From contig NZ_AP027056.1 of NCBI RefSeq assembly GCF_027924965.1, positions 806,001 through 870,000 on the forward strand: a stretch of 64,000 nt of DNA, in the 5' to 3' direction. Origin of the DNA: Limnohabitans sp. TEGF004. GTDB lineage: Bacteria; Pseudomonadota; Gammaproteobacteria; Burkholderiales; Burkholderiaceae_C. The notes beneath the pieces were generated by a model. The model saw nothing but the letters and a program-made list of their open reading frames with translations, made no database searches and was not told where the DNA came from. The position numbers were made by a program, and so were the translations under genes. Below are positions 1 through 9,042 of this stretch, in pieces; position 1 is the first letter of the stretch, and each line of letters starts with the position of its first letter.

Positions 1-210
1 CGCGATTTACAAGCCGCCCAAATGCACTACGAACAAGCCACTGCGCATCATCCCGATGCAGCAGACGCATGGAACAACTTGGCGCAAGTGTTGTACGAAA
101 CGCAACAATGGGTGCGAGCTAAACAGGCGATTGACAAAGCGGTTGTCTTGGGTGGTGCGCGGCTGACGCGCTACAAAGCGACGCAACGCGCCATCGAGGA
201 AAGAATGTAG
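1..210 (+). CDS. C-terminal end of a tetratricopeptide-repeat protein (partial)
   Basis: The frame is open from the left edge to a TAG stop, giving about 69 residues. The pattern A-x-Y-E-x-A followed by A-D-A-W-N-N-L-A-Q and then Q-A-I-D-K-A-V is that of TPR helices, which form protein-docking solenoids. The start and the rest of the protein lie outside the window, so its function cannot be stated. It is followed within 30 bases by a tRNA gene on the opposite strand. Confidence 0.7.
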   Translation, partial: RDLQAAQMHYEQATAHHPDAADAWNNLAQVLYETQQWVRAKQAIDKAVVLGGARLTRYKATQRAIEERM

Positions 211-239
211 CCCTATAGGCCATGTGCATTGGCGCAAAG

Positions 240-313
240 TGGAGCGGGTGACGGGAATCGAACCCGCGTTATTTGCTTGGGAAGCAAGAGTCCTACCATT
301 GAACGACACCCGC
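240..313 (-). tRNA. tRNA-Gly (anticodon CCC)
   Basis: The minus strand folds into a complete cloverleaf. The acceptor starts GCGGGTG, the D arm contains TTCAATGGTAG, the anticodon loop reads TTCCCAA between TTGC and GCAA, the T arm contains GGGTTCGATTCCC, and CCA is encoded. Loop positions 3-5 are CCC, so it reads GGG glycine codons. It closely resembles the glyU-type tRNA of enterobacteria. One C-A mismatch closes the outer end of the anticodon stem. Confidence 0.95.
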
Positions 314-389
314 ACTAGTCTGGATTGTAGGTGTGTGTAGATCTAGACTAACATTTCAAATAGTTTGTATTTGATAGAGGGAGCGTTGC

Positions 390-653
390 ATGAAAACATT
401 CACAAAAATTTGTATCTTCTTGTCTGTGTTGTTGCCCATGTGGGCCTCTGCGCAGAGCTGCAACGACATCAAGGACAAAGACAAAGCCAACTACTGCCGC
501 GCCATTGATACCAATGACAAATCACATTGCCAAAAAATAGGTGGCAACGATTTGCTCAATCTATGTATGGGCAAAGTCGAGAACGACATGAAGTATTGCC
601 GCCGTATCACAACCGACAAAATCAGGAAAAGATGTGAGAACAGCGTTCGCTGA
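390..653 (+). CDS. small secreted protein with six evenly spaced cysteines
   Basis: An 87-residue protein starting at ATG behind a purine-rich GAGGGAG. Residues 1-21 form a signal peptide (basic MKTFTK, hydrophobic core, cleavage after A-S-A). The mature part is charged and polar, with cysteines at residues 24, 36, 47, 59, 70 and 82. The intervals are 12, 11, 12, 11, 12, so the mature chain is a tandem repeat of a roughly 23-residue two-cysteine unit. Several cysteines are followed by R/Q-x-I and preceded by an N-D or D-K turn. The even count fits disulfide pairing in the periplasm or outside. I do not recognise the family. It stands alone between a tRNA and its own terminator. Confidence 0.75.
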   Translation: MKTFTKICIFLSVLLPMWASAQSCNDIKDKDKANYCRAIDTNDKSHCQKIGGNDLLNLCMGKVENDMKYCRRITTDKIRKRCENSVR

Positions 654-657
654 ATGC

Positions 658-690
658 AAAACAGCATCCGCTAGGGATGCTGTTTTTGTT
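658..690. terminator. intrinsic terminator, bidirectional
   Basis: A 9-bp GC-containing stem (ACAGCATCC / GGATGCTGT, loop GCTAG) is extended by an AAA/TTT pairing and followed by a T tract. It lies between the converging ends of the six-cysteine protein gene and the winged-helix regulator gene and can serve both. Confidence 0.85.
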
Positions 691-709
691 GGGTGAGCGC
701 GGTGTAGGT

Positions 710-1057
710 TTAGGCTTGTGCGAGCGCTTGTGCCATGACTTTTCCAACTTGGTCGAAGTAAGCCTGGGCAGCTTGTGTTGGCACCAAGTATTTGGTACGG
801 CGGTTTTTGCCTTCAAACACGGTGTCAATCATGCCCAACTCACGCAATTGATCGAGCTTGCGATGAATGGTGGCAGGGGAGGCAATGCTGTTCAACCCCA
901 TGGCATCGGTCACTGTCAAAGGCTTTTCTTGGCCGTGACGCACAGCGATTACTTCCAACAGTTTCTTGGCATCCAAGTCCATCGCAGGTGCGTTCTCTCC
1001 GCCATCCAATGCGTGAATGAGGTTGAGAAAACGCAGATAGATTTGTTTGGATTCCAT
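710..1057 (-). CDS. winged helix-turn-helix transcriptional regulator (MarR-like)
   Basis: A 115-residue protein. I start it at MESKQIYLRF rather than at upstream in-frame codons, because the upstream stretch covers the AT-rich operator-like region and the chosen ATG has AAAGGC about ten bases before it. Residues 30-95 form a winged HTH: 'LTVTDAM' helix, 'SPATIHRKLDQLRELGMI' recognition helix, then a wing with basic 'GKNRRTKYLVPT'. This resembles MarR-type or related dimeric repressors, but no ligand site is recognisable. The upstream palindromes at 1089-1110 suggest autoregulation. The divergent-side target is unclear, since the next gene upstream (the aldehyde dehydrogenase) reads in the same direction. 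Confidence 0.75.
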   Translation of the reverse strand: MESKQIYLRFLNLIHALDGGENAPAMDLDAKKLLEVIAVRHGQEKPLTVTDAMGLNSIASPATIHRKLDQLRELGMIDTVFEGKNRRTKYLVPTQAAQAYFDQVGKVMAQALAQA

Positions 1058-1088
1058 GATAGATATGCCTTTGTTTGCATAGGTAAGT

Positions 1089-1110
1089 AATATCGATATT
1101 GTATATATCA
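1089..1110. promoter_or_regulatory. operator-like palindromes upstream of the winged-helix regulator
   Basis: The perfect 12-bp palindrome AATATCGATATT (1089-1100) overlaps an inverted repeat GATAT-N5-ATATC running to 1110. The site lies 32-53 bases upstream of the chosen start of the regulator, where its promoter should be. It is a reasonable autoregulatory operator. The assignment rests on symmetry and position only. Confidence 0.5.
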
Positions 1111-1167
1111 ATAATGTCATTTAGAGCGTAAAACCACGTATTCCGTACGTTTCCGAAGGTTTTGTCG

Positions 1168-2664
1168 TTATTTGAGGATGTCGCCCAAGCAGAGATATTT
1201 CATCTCCAAGTACTCATCCATGCCGTGGCTGGAGCCTTCGCGGCCAAGGCCTGATTGCTTCACGCCACCAAACGGCACATGCTCGGTGGCGATCACACCG
1301 ACGTTGATGCCCACCATGCCGTATTCCAGCGCTTCGCTCACGCGGTAAATGCGGCCAATGTCGCGGCTGTAGAAGTAACTGGCCAAGCCAAACTCGGTGT
1401 TGTTCGCGGCATCCACAGCTTCTTGCTCGTGTGAGAAGCGGAACACAGGAGCAAAAGGGCCAAAGGTTTCTTCGCGGGCGCACAGCATGTCTGCGCGCGC
1501 GTCGGCGATGACGGTGGGTTCAAAGAACTGGCCGTCTAGTTTGCGGCCACCCACCATGACCTTGCCGCCTTTGGCGATGGCGTCTTGCACATGGCGCGCA
1601 ACTTTTTCAACGGCGGCATCTTCAATCAATGGGCCTTGCGCCACGCCATCTTCAAAGCCGTTGCCCACTTTGAGGGTTTTGACTTTGGCCGAGAATTTTT
1701 GAACAAACTCGTCGTACACCGCGTCTTGCACGTAAATGCGGTTGGCGCACACGCAGGTTTGGCCCGCGTTACGGTATTTGCTGGCCATTGCGCCTTCGAC
1801 GGCGCTGTCAATGTCGGCATCGTCAAACACGATGAAGGGGGCATTGCCGCCCAGCTCCAAAGCCAGTTTCTTAATGCTGGGCGCAGACTGCGCCATCAAG
1901 ATGCGTCCCACCTCGGTGGAGCCCGTAAAGCTGATGTGGCGCACGATGTCGCTGCTGCAAAACACTTTGCCAATCGCAATGCTGTTGTCGCTGTCGGCGG
2001 TGATGATGTTGACCACGCCCGCAGGAATGCCCGCGCGAATGGCCAGCTCAGCAGCGGCCAAGGCGGTGAGGGGAGTCAGTTCGGCAGGTTTGATGACCAC
2101 GGGGCAGCCGGCAGCCAGTGCGGGGGCCACTTTGCGGGTGATCATGGCCAGTGGGAAGTTCCACGGTGTGATGGCGGCGCACACGCCGATGGGCTGCTTG
2201 AGCACCATCAAGCGGCGGTTGTTGTCAAACTGGGGCAGGGTTTCGCCGTTGACGCGCTTGGCTTCTTCGGCAAACCACTCCACAAAGCTCGCGCCATAGG
2301 CCACTTCGCCTTTGGCTTCCGGCAGCGGTTTGCCTTGCTCGGCAGTCATGATGCGGCCTAGGTCTTCTTGGTTGGCCATGAGCAGGTCAAACCACTTGCG
2401 CAAGATGATGCTGCGCTCTTTTCCTGTTTTGTTGCGCCAAGCGGGCCAGGCTGCATTGGCTGCGTCAAGGGCGGCTTCGGCGTCTTTGGCGGTGAGGTTG
2501 GCTACATCGGCCAATTTTTTGCCTGTCGCGGGGTCATGCACGTCAAAGCGGCTTGCACCCTTGACCCAATGGCCGTTGATCAAGGCATCGGTCTTGAGCA
2601 GTGTGGGGTCGTTGAGCAAAGAAAGGGGCGCCGTTTTAGCGAAACCTTCGGTTTTCATGTCCAT
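1168..2664 (-). CDS. gabD: NAD(P)-dependent succinate-semialdehyde dehydrogenase
   Basis: A 498-residue aldehyde dehydrogenase that oxidises succinate semialdehyde to succinate at the end of the GABA shunt. The start ATG-GAC-ATG is chosen because GGAG lies six bases before it; an upstream ATG four codons earlier would place that GGAG inside the gene. Visible family marks are the cofactor motif 'FTGSTEVGR', the general-base glutamate in 'LELGGNAPF', and the nucleophilic cysteine in 'NAGQTCVCANR', with a second cysteine two residues later as in GabD enzymes. 'TPWNFPLAMITRK' and the C-terminal 'GGVKQSGLGREG' are also typical. Length matches the family. A closely related semialdehyde substrate cannot be excluded. 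Confidence 0.87.
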   Translation of the reverse strand: MDMKTEGFAKTAPLSLLNDPTLLKTDALINGHWVKGASRFDVHDPATGKKLADVANLTAKDAEAALDAANAAWPAWRNKTGKERSIILRKWFDLLMANQEDLGRIMTAEQGKPLPEAKGEVAYGASFVEWFAEEAKRVNGETLPQFDNNRRLMVLKQPIGVCAAITPWNFPLAMITRKVAPALAAGCPVVIKPAELTPLTALAAAELAIRAGIPAGVVNIITADSDNSIAIGKVFCSSDIVRHISFTGSTEVGRILMAQSAPSIKKLALELGGNAPFIVFDDADIDSAVEGAMASKYRNAGQTCVCANRIYVQDAVYDEFVQKFSAKVKTLKVGNGFEDGVAQGPLIEDAAVEKVARHVQDAIAKGGKVMVGGRKLDGQFFEPTVIADARADMLCAREETFGPFAPVFRFSHEQEAVDAANNTEFGLASYFYSRDIGRIYRVSEALEYGMVGINVGVIATEHVPFGGVKQSGLGREGSSHGMDEYLEMKYLCLGDILK

Positions 2665-2741
2665 GAGGGTCTCCAAATTTGATGAGGCAGAGCATACCGC
2701 TGACCCAGCGCCCGCGATGACTCTGGGGTGACACCCAAACC

Positions 2742-2747
2742 TATAAT
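2742..2747 (+). promoter_or_regulatory. -10 box of alaS, placed for a leaderless transcript
   Basis: A perfect TATAAT ends six bases before the alaS ATG. Transcription starting the usual seven or so bases downstream would begin at the A of the start codon. No ribosome-binding site fits in the gap. A weak -35 candidate, ATGACT, lies at 2717-2722. Confidence 0.65.
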
Positions 2748-2753
2748 TTGGGG

Positions 2754-5378
2754 ATGACTACACCCAAATTCACCGTCGCTGATATTCGCAAAACATTCTT
2801 GGACTTCTTCGAGTCCAAAGGCCACACCGTGGTGGCCTCTAGCCCATTGGTACCGGGCAACGACCCCACTTTAATGTTCACCAACTCGGGCATGGTCCAG
2901 TTCAAAGACGTGTTCTTGGGCGAAGACAAGCGCTCTTACGTGCGCGCTGCCTCGGTGCAAGCTTGCTTGCGCGCCGGTGGCAAACACAACGACTTGGAAA
3001 ACGTGGGCTACACCGCCCGCCACCACACCTTCTTTGAAATGCTGGGCAACTGGTCGTTTGGTGACTACTTCAAACGTGAATCCCTCAAGTGGGCGTGGGA
3101 GTTGTTGACCGAGGTCTACAAGCTGCCCCCTGAGCGTTTGCTGGCCACCGTCTACCAAGAAGACGACGAAGCCTATGACATTTGGACCAAAGAAATTGGC
3201 CTACCACCCGAGCGCGTGATTCGCATTGGTGACAACAAAGGTGGCCGCTACAAGAGCGACAACTTCTGGATGATGGCCGACACCGGCCCTTGCGGCCCTT
3301 GCTCTGAAATCTTCTACGACCACGGCGACCACATCCCAGGCGGTCCTCCCGGCAGCCCCGACGAAGACGGTGACCGCTTCATCGAAATTTGGAACAACGT
3401 GTTCATGCAGTTCAACATGGCTGAAGACGGCAGCGTCACCCGTTTGCCCGCGCCTTGCGTGGACACAGGCATGGGCCTCGAGCGCTTGGCTGCCATCTTG
3501 CAGCACGTGCACAGCAACTACGAAATCGACATCTTTGATGCCCTCATCAAAGCCGCTTCACGCGAAACGGGTTGCACCGACATGGGCCACAAGAGCCTGC
3601 GTGTGATTGCCGACCACATCCGTGCCACATCATTCTTGGTGAGCGACGGCGTGGTGCCTAGCAACGAAGGCCGTGGCTATGTGCAACGCCGCATCATCCG
3701 TCGTGCGATTCGCCACGGGTATTTGTTGGGTCAGAAAAAACCGTTCTTCCACAAACTCGTGCCTGACTTGGTCAAGCTCATGGGCGATGCCTACCCCAAC
3801 ATGGCCAGCCAAGCCGAACGCATTGCGTCGGTGTTGAAGGCCGAAGAAGAACGCTTCTTTGAAACCCTCGAAGTGGGCATGTCAATTTTGGATGCCGCAT
3901 TGCAAGGCGGCGCAAAAGTGTTGCCAGGTGAAGTGGCGTTCAAGCTCCACGACACCTACGGCTTCCCGCTCGACTTGTCTGCTGACGTGTGCCGCGAACG
4001 TGGCCTGAGCGTGGACGAAGCAGGCTTTGCTGCGGCGATGGAAAAACAAAAAAGCCAAGCCCGCGCCGCAGGCAAGTTCAAGATGGACAAGGCTTTGGAA
4101 TACACCGGCGCAGGCAACGCGTTTGTGGGCTACAACGACCTCCAGACAAAAGCCAAAGTGGTGGCGGTGTACTTGGACGGCAACTCTGTGGCTGAACTCA
4201 AGCACGGCCAAACAGGCGTGGTGGTGTTGGATACCACACCGTTTTACGCTGAGAGCGGCGGCCAAGTGGGCGATGCGGGCGTGTTGGTCAGTGGCTCAGC
4301 CAGCTTTGCTGTGGAAGACACCTTGAAGATCAAAGCCGATGTGTACGGCCATCACGGCACCTTGACCCAAGGCACCTTGGCCGTGGGCGACCATGTGGAT
4401 GCACAAGTCGACACAGACCTGCGCGCAGCCACCGTGCGCAACCACTCTGCCACCCACTTGATGCACAAAGCTTTGCGCGAAGTGCTGGGCGACCACGTGC
4501 AACAAAAAGGCAGCTTGGTGAATGCCGAGCGCACACGTTTTGACTTTGCGCACAACGCCCCCGTGACCGATGCACAGATTCGCGAGATTGAAGCCAAGGT
4601 CAACGCCGAAATTTTGGCCAACGCCGCAGCGCAGGCGCGTGTGATGGACATCGAGTCCGCCCAAAAAACGGGCGCCATGATGTTGTTTGGCGAGAAGTAC
4701 GGCGAGACCGTGCGCGTGCTCGACATTGGCTCTAGCCGCGAGTTGTGCGGTGGTACACACGTCAAAGCCACAGGCGATATTGGCTTGTTCAAAGTGGTGG
4801 CTGAAGGTGGTGTGGCCGCTGGCGTGCGCCGCATTGAAGCCGTGACAGGCGCTAACGCGCTGGCTTATTTGCAATCGCTCGAAGACTCTGTGGCTCAAGC
4901 CGCTGGCGCACTCAAAGCGCCAACCACCGAGCTCAACGCACGTTTGGCCCAAGTGCTGGAACAAGTCAAAACGCTCGAAAAAGAAGTGTCAGCCCTCAAA
5001 GGCAAAGTGGCTTCCGCTCAAAGCGATGAGTTGCTCACCCAAGCGGTGGACATCAAAGGCACCAAGCTCTTAGTGGCCAAGCTCGAAGGGGCTGACGCCA
5101 AAACTTTGCGCGACACCATGGACAAGCTCAAAGACAAAATGAAGTCTGCTGTCATCGTGTTGGCTGCTGTGGACGGCGAGAAGGTCAACATCGCCGCAGG
5201 CGTGACGGCTGACAACACAAGCAAAGTCAAAGCGGGCGAGATGGCCAACTTTGTGGCCCAGCAAGTGGGCGGTAAAGGCGGCGGCAAGCCTGACATGGCA
5301 ATGGCGGGTGGCACTGATGCTGCAGCTTTGCCCAAGGCTTTGGCCAGCGTGCAAGCTTGGGTGACCGAGCGCTTGTGA
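2754..5378 (+). CDS. alaS: alanyl-tRNA synthetase
   Basis: An 874-residue class II synthetase that charges tRNA-Ala in the cytoplasm. The N-terminal catalytic core carries '[10 protein letters not shown]'-like motif 1 (here NSGMVQFKD) and '[21 protein letters not shown]' spread over motif 2. The editing domain has zinc-ligand histidines in 'NHSATHLMH' and the later 'CGGTH' signature. The C-terminal part has the oligomerisation/C-Ala region ending in '[15 protein letters not shown]'. Length is normal (E. coli about 876). The ATG at 2754 is preferred over an upstream TTG two codons earlier. The stop overlaps the next start (TGATG). Confidence 0.97.
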   Translation: MTTPKFTVADIRKTFLDFFESKGHTVVASSPLVPGNDPTLMFTNSGMVQFKDVFLGEDKRSYVRAASVQACLRAGGKHNDLENVGYTARHHTFFEMLGNWSFGDYFKRESLKWAWELLTEVYKLPPERLLATVYQEDDEAYDIWTKEIGLPPERVIRIGDNKGGRYKSDNFWMMADTGPCGPCSEIFYDHGDHIPGGPPGSPDEDGDRFIEIWNNVFMQFNMAEDGSVTRLPAPCVDTGMGLERLAAILQHVHSNYEIDIFDALIKAASRETGCTDMGHKSLRVIADHIRATSFLVSDGVVPSNEGRGYVQRRIIRRAIRHGYLLGQKKPFFHKLVPDLVKLMGDAYPNMASQAERIASVLKAEEERFFETLEVGMSILDAALQGGAKVLPGEVAFKLHDTYGFPLDLSADVCRERGLSVDEAGFAAAMEKQKSQARAAGKFKMDKALEYTGAGNAFVGYNDLQTKAKVVAVYLDGNSVAELKHGQTGVVVLDTTPFYAESGGQVGDAGVLVSGSASFAVEDTLKIKADVYGHHGTLTQGTLAVGDHVDAQVDTDLRAATVRNHSATHLMHKALREVLGDHVQQKGSLVNAERTRFDFAHNAPVTDAQIREIEAKVNAEILANAAAQARVMDIESAQKTGAMMLFGEKYGETVRVLDIGSSRELCGGTHVKATGDIGLFKVVAEGGVAAGVRRIEAVTGANALAYLQSLEDSVAQAAGALKAPTTELNARLAQVLEQVKTLEKEVSALKGKVASAQSDELLTQAVDIKGTKLLVAKLEGADAKTLRDTMDKLKDKMKSAVIVLAAVDGEKVNIAAGVTADNTSKVKAGEMANFVAQQVGGKGGGKPDMAMAGGTDAAALPKALASVQAWVTERL

Positions 5379-5986
5379 TGCGCATGCACGCACGTTCACA
5401 AGACCTGCAAACAAAGGCCCAACCCGTGTTGGGCCTTTTTCTTGGCGTTTGCCTTGCTGTGTTGTTGACAAGCTTTGTGGCCCCAAAGGCGTGGGCGCAG
5501 TTCGATAAAACCGCATGGCCTGCCAAAGTGGACACGCCCAAAATTGAAGCCATTGATTTGCAAGGCAAAGCGTGGACTTCAGCCGAGTTAACAGGCAAAG
5601 TGGTGGTGCTTAACTTTTGGGCCACGTGGTGTGCGCCGTGCAAAGACGAGCTGCCCACCTTGCAAACACTGCACGACATCAGTGATGCACAAACCGTGGT
5701 GCTCACCATCAATGTGCGCGAGCCCGCTGCACGCGCTGAGCGTTACATGCAAAGCACGGGCATGACGTTTCCTGTCATCTCTGACGCCAAAGGCGAGCTG
5801 GCCAAGCGTTGGGGTGTGACGGTGTATCCCACCACCATCCTCATCGCGCCTAATGGCCAAGCCCGTTGGCGCGTGGTGGGCGATGTGGACTGGAGTGGGC
5901 CGCAGGCCAACGCGTGGTTGGCCGATGTACGCCAAAACGTTTCAGCTGCCAACGCTGCATCGAAGCCCGCCACCCCCAAGCGATAA
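5378..5986 (+). CDS. TlpA-family periplasmic thioredoxin-like protein
   Basis: 202 residues. The ATG shares a base with the alaS stop (TGATG), so translation may be coupled. Residues 18-40 form a hydrophobic export signal ending A-W-A/Q. The mature domain is a thioredoxin fold with 'NFWATWCAPCKDE' (cysteines 85 and 88) and the cis-proline loop 'YPTTILI', as in TlpA/ResA/DsbE proteins that reduce or shuffle disulfides, for example in cytochrome c maturation. The C-terminal tail after about residue 180 is low complexity. An intrinsic-terminator hairpin is embedded in codons 12-20, so the amount of full-length transcript from alaS is likely limited, or a further-downstream start is used. Confidence 0.87.
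   Translation: MRMHARSQDLQTKAQPVLGLFLGVCLAVLLTSFVAPKAWAQFDKTAWPAKVDTPKIEAIDLQGKAWTSAELTGKVVVLNFWATWCAPCKDELPTLQTLHDISDAQTVVLTINVREPAARAERYMQSTGMTFPVISDAKGELAKRWGVTVYPTTILIAPNGQARWRVVGDVDWSGPQANAWLADVRQNVSAANAASKPATPKR
5413..5441 (+). terminator. intrinsic terminator inside the tlpA-like coding region
   Basis: Stem AAGGCCCAAC / GTTGGGCCTT with a four-base loop CCGT, followed by TTTTTC. It begins 35 bases after the alaS stop, the normal place for an alaS terminator, but lies in codons 12-20 of the downstream gene, ahead of the hydrophobic core of its signal peptide. Confidence 0.8.
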
Positions 5987-6114
5987 TTCAAGCGCCTCGC
6001 GCACTTTGCGTGAGGTGACCTGCCTTCGGGGCATGGGTGCGGTGAGATGTTTCATCTCGTTCATGTGCCTTGTATGCGCCGACAGGTCTCACTCATTATT
6101 CGGAGCTCTCTTTC

Positions 6115-7239
6115 ATGACTCTCGTGCGTCGTTCCCTTCTCAAGGGGGCCGCAGCTGCGTGCGCCCTCAGTGGTGTGCCTGGCTTTGCTTTGGCCCAAAC
6201 ATCTCCTCAAGCGGCTCGCCGTTTCGAACCACAAGCGGGCCAGTGGCGCACGTTTGAAGTCACCACCCGTGTCGACTTGGCCGATGCAAAAGGCGCAGCC
6301 TCACGCGTGTGGTTGCCAGTGCCTAGCATCAACTCGGATTGGCAACGTTCGCTGGAAAGCAGCTTCCAATCCAACGGCACCTCACGCATGGTGAGTGACG
6401 GCACAGACGGCGCGCGCATGGTCTACACCGAGTTCGCCGCTGGCGTGACCCCGTTTGTAGAAGTGACCAGCCGCGTGCAAACGCAAAGCCGTTTTGTGGA
6501 TATCAGCAAACCAGCCGCTCATGCGTTCACGCGTGAAGATGCAGACACTTTGCACTACTACACCCGCGCTACCAAGCTGTTGCCCACCGACGGCATCGTG
6601 CGCAGCACCGCACTCAAAGCCACACAAGGCGCGAAGACCGATGCACAAAAAGCACGCGCCATTTACGACTGGGTCGTAGCCAACGCATGGCGCGAACCCA
6701 AAACACGTGGTTGCGGCGAGGGCGATATCAAAACCATGTTGGAGACAGGCAACCTCGGCGGCAAGTGTGCTGACATCAACGCCTTGTTTGTGGGCCTGTG
6801 CCGCTCGGTCGGCGTGCCTGCACGTGATGTGTACGGCATTCGTTTGGTGCCTTCGGCCTTTGGTTACAAAGAGTTGTCAGGCAACCCCGCCAGCTTGAAA
6901 GGCGCGCAACACTGCCGCGCCGAGGTGTATTTGCAAGCCCACGGCTGGGTGGCGATGGACCCCGCCGACGTGGCCAAAGTGATGCGCCTAGAAACCCCTA
7001 CATGGATCAAACGCACCGACGACGCTGTGGTGCAGCCCGTGTACAACCGCTTGTTTGGTGGCTGGGAAGGCAACTGGATGGGTTGGAATACCGCGCACGA
7101 TGTGGTGCTGCCTGGCAGCAAAGAAGACCGCTTGGGCTTCTTGATGTACCCCGTGGCTGAGACGGTGGATGGTCGCGCAGACTCTTACGCACCGGACACG
7201 TTTAAGTACCAAATCACGGCGCGCGAAATCAAGGCTTAA
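6115..7239 (+). CDS. Tat-exported transglutaminase-like cysteine protease-fold protein
   Basis: A 374-residue protein starting at ATG with GGAG upstream. It opens with a twin-arginine signal (VRRSLLKG, then a hydrophobic stretch ending F-A-L-A/Q), so it is probably exported folded. The core is a transglutaminase-like domain: catalytic Cys218 in 'GGKCADIN', His266 in 'QHCRAEVYL' and Asp282 in 'AMDPAD' form the expected triad order. Bacterial members usually act as peptidases or amidases rather than cross-linking enzymes; the substrate is unknown. It is a single gene with an unexplained 128-base leader region. Confidence 0.83.
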   Translation: MTLVRRSLLKGAAAACALSGVPGFALAQTSPQAARRFEPQAGQWRTFEVTTRVDLADAKGAASRVWLPVPSINSDWQRSLESSFQSNGTSRMVSDGTDGARMVYTEFAAGVTPFVEVTSRVQTQSRFVDISKPAAHAFTREDADTLHYYTRATKLLPTDGIVRSTALKATQGAKTDAQKARAIYDWVVANAWREPKTRGCGEGDIKTMLETGNLGGKCADINALFVGLCRSVGVPARDVYGIRLVPSAFGYKELSGNPASLKGAQHCRAEVYLQAHGWVAMDPADVAKVMRLETPTWIKRTDDAVVQPVYNRLFGGWEGNWMGWNTAHDVVLPGSKEDRLGFLMYPVAETVDGRADSYAPDTFKYQITAREIKA

Positions 7240-7285
7240 CGTGTTTGAAGCGTTGGGTTGGCCCGATGCTTCTGCGCTGTGAGTT

Positions 7286-8182
7286 TTACAGCGTCATGCT
7301 TAGATGCAAAGCGCTGTGAAACTCTCGTACCTCACCCGTGACGGGGTCTGTGAAGGCCACGCTTTTGGCCAGCAGTTGCAGAGGGTTGCTGAAGTCTTCC
7401 TCCGCATCTGGCCCGCGCAACACCGTGGGATAAAACTGGTCGCCCTCTAGCGGCAACCCCAGCGCCATCATGTGCACGCGCAGTTGATGGCGTTTGCCGC
7501 TGACAGGCTCTAGCTGGTACAGCGCACGGGCTTCCTCAACTTTGAGCAAGCTGATGCGTGTTTCGCTGTTGGGCTCGCCATCTACCTCTTGTGTTCTGAA
7601 AAAAAGTTCGTCGGGTTGCAGGCGGCTGATGTGTACACGCGGCAACTCTAACGCGGGGTTGTAGGCTGCCACCGCTTCGTACACCTTGTGCATTGCTTTG
7701 TCGCGAAACAGTGCGTGATAGGCATCGCGGTCTTGCAAACGCTTGCCAAACATCACAAGGCCCGCGGTTTCGCGATCGATGCGGTGCAGGGGCACAAGGT
7801 CGTCATTGCCTGTGAGATGTTTGAGCTGGACCAACAGGCTTTGCTGCACATAGCGGCCGGCAGGCGTGACCGGCATGAAGTGCGGTTTGTCCGCCACGAT
7901 CAAGTGATCGTCTTCAAATACGATGCTGGCCTTTTCAGGCAGCACCGGCTCGTTGGCGATGTGGCGGTAGTAGTAGAGCTTGGTGCGCGGTGTGTAGGCC
8001 TGCGTTGCCGCCACGGGCTGGGCATCAACGTTCAGCACCAAGCCATGTTCAAAGCGATGCAGCCACTCGTCACGCGAGATGTCTGGCATCCGCTCTAGCA
8101 AGAAGTCCAGCACCGTAGGCCAATGCCCAACGGGCAGCGACACGCGGCTGGCACCTACGCCGTTGCGCGTGGGGATTCGCAT
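7286..8182 (-). CDS. RluA-family pseudouridine synthase
   Basis: 298 residues from ATG (MRIPTRNG). It isomerises uridine to pseudouridine in rRNA or tRNA. The RluA signature is clear: 'HRIDRETAGLVMF' contains the catalytic aspartate. It is preceded by 'VADKPHFMPVTP' and followed by 'GKRHQLRVHM' near the C terminus. The N-terminal third (W-x-T-V-L-D-F-L-L-E-R-M) is an S4-like or divergent RNA-binding segment. It lies 20 bases downstream of trmB on the same strand, so the two RNA-modification genes probably share a transcript. The exact target uridine cannot be told from sequence. The ATG is not preceded by a strong RBS. Confidence 0.87.
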   Translation of the reverse strand: MRIPTRNGVGASRVSLPVGHWPTVLDFLLERMPDISRDEWLHRFEHGLVLNVDAQPVAATQAYTPRTKLYYYRHIANEPVLPEKASIVFEDDHLIVADKPHFMPVTPAGRYVQQSLLVQLKHLTGNDDLVPLHRIDRETAGLVMFGKRLQDRDAYHALFRDKAMHKVYEAVAAYNPALELPRVHISRLQPDELFFRTQEVDGEPNSETRISLLKVEEARALYQLEPVSGKRHQLRVHMMALGLPLEGDQFYPTVLRGPDAEEDFSNPLQLLAKSVAFTDPVTGEVREFHSALHLSMTL

Positions 8183-8202
8183 AGGCGTAGCTTTCAGACG
8201 CC

Positions 8203-8931
8203 TTAGACCTTGTCGAACACCAAGTCCCACACACCATGACCAAGCTTCAAACCACGGTTTTCAAACTTGGTGAGCGGGCGGTAGGCGGGCTTTTTGGCAA
8301 AACCGCTTGGGTCGGTGGCTGTATTTTTCAGCAAAGGTTCGGCAGACACCACTTGCATCATTTGCTCTGCATACGGTTCCCAGTCGGTAGCCAAGTGCAG
8401 ATAGCCGCCGGGCTTGATGTGTTTGGCCAAGCGGTTGACGAACGCGCTTTGAATCAAACGGCGCTTGTGGTGACGGCTCTTGTGCCAAGGGTCTGGGAAG
8501 AAGATGTGCACACCGTCTAGGCTGTTTTCACCCAGCATGTGGTCCATCACCTCGACCGCGTCGTGCTGCACGATGCGAATGTTGCCAATGCTTTCTTCGC
8601 CACAGCGCTTGAGTAACGCACCCACGCCTGGGGCGTGAACCTCGCAGCACAAAAAGTTGTCGTCAGGGCGCGTGTGCGCAATCTTGGCCGTGGCGTCACC
8701 CATGCCAAAACCGATTTCCAAAATCAGTGGGGCAGTGCGGCCAAACGCAGCAGACACATCCAAACGCTCAGGCGTGTAGGGCACCAAAAACTGAGGGCCA
8801 AATTGCTCAAACGCACGTGTCTGACCGGGGCCCATGCGTCCTGCACGCAGCACGTAAGTTTTGATGACGCGCATAAATGGGGTGTCGGTTTTTTTGACGT
8901 CTGGAGTAGTGGGCGTGTCGGCGGTGGTCAT
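8203..8931 (-). CDS. trmB: tRNA (guanine-N7-)-methyltransferase
   Basis: 242 residues starting at MTTADTPTT. It methylates G46 in the variable loop of tRNAs using S-adenosylmethionine. Visible marks are the SAM motif '[17 protein letters not shown]', '[16 protein letters not shown]', and the TrmB signature '[19 protein letters not shown]', followed by '[14 protein letters not shown]'. The C-terminal '[15 protein letters not shown]' is also typical. No Shine-Dalgarno is evident; an AT-rich TAGATT stands eight bases before the ATG. An upstream start 15 codons earlier is possible. Confidence 0.94.
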   Translation of the reverse strand: MTTADTPTTPDVKKTDTPFMRVIKTYVLRAGRMGPGQTRAFEQFGPQFLVPYTPERLDVSAAFGRTAPLILEIGFGMGDATAKIAHTRPDDNFLCCEVHAPGVGALLKRCGEESIGNIRIVQHDAVEVMDHMLGENSLDGVHIFFPDPWHKSRHHKRRLIQSAFVNRLAKHIKPGGYLHLATDWEPYAEQMMQVVSAEPLLKNTATDPSGFAKKPAYRPLTKFENRGLKLGHGVWDLVFDKV

Positions 8932-9042
8932 GGCTGAGAAATCTAAAAATAGGGGCCCATTATCGCGGGACCGCATGGGAATAAATTAGGTATGTCAACA
9001 GCTCTCGCATAATTCACTTCTTAAAGAAAAGGGATGAGCTTG

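Noticed and set aside
1585..2361. Long open frame opposite the succinate-semialdehyde dehydrogenase
   Set aside because: Antisense shadow of a well-supported gene, with a histidine/alanine/glycine-rich translation typical of GC-rich antisense frames.
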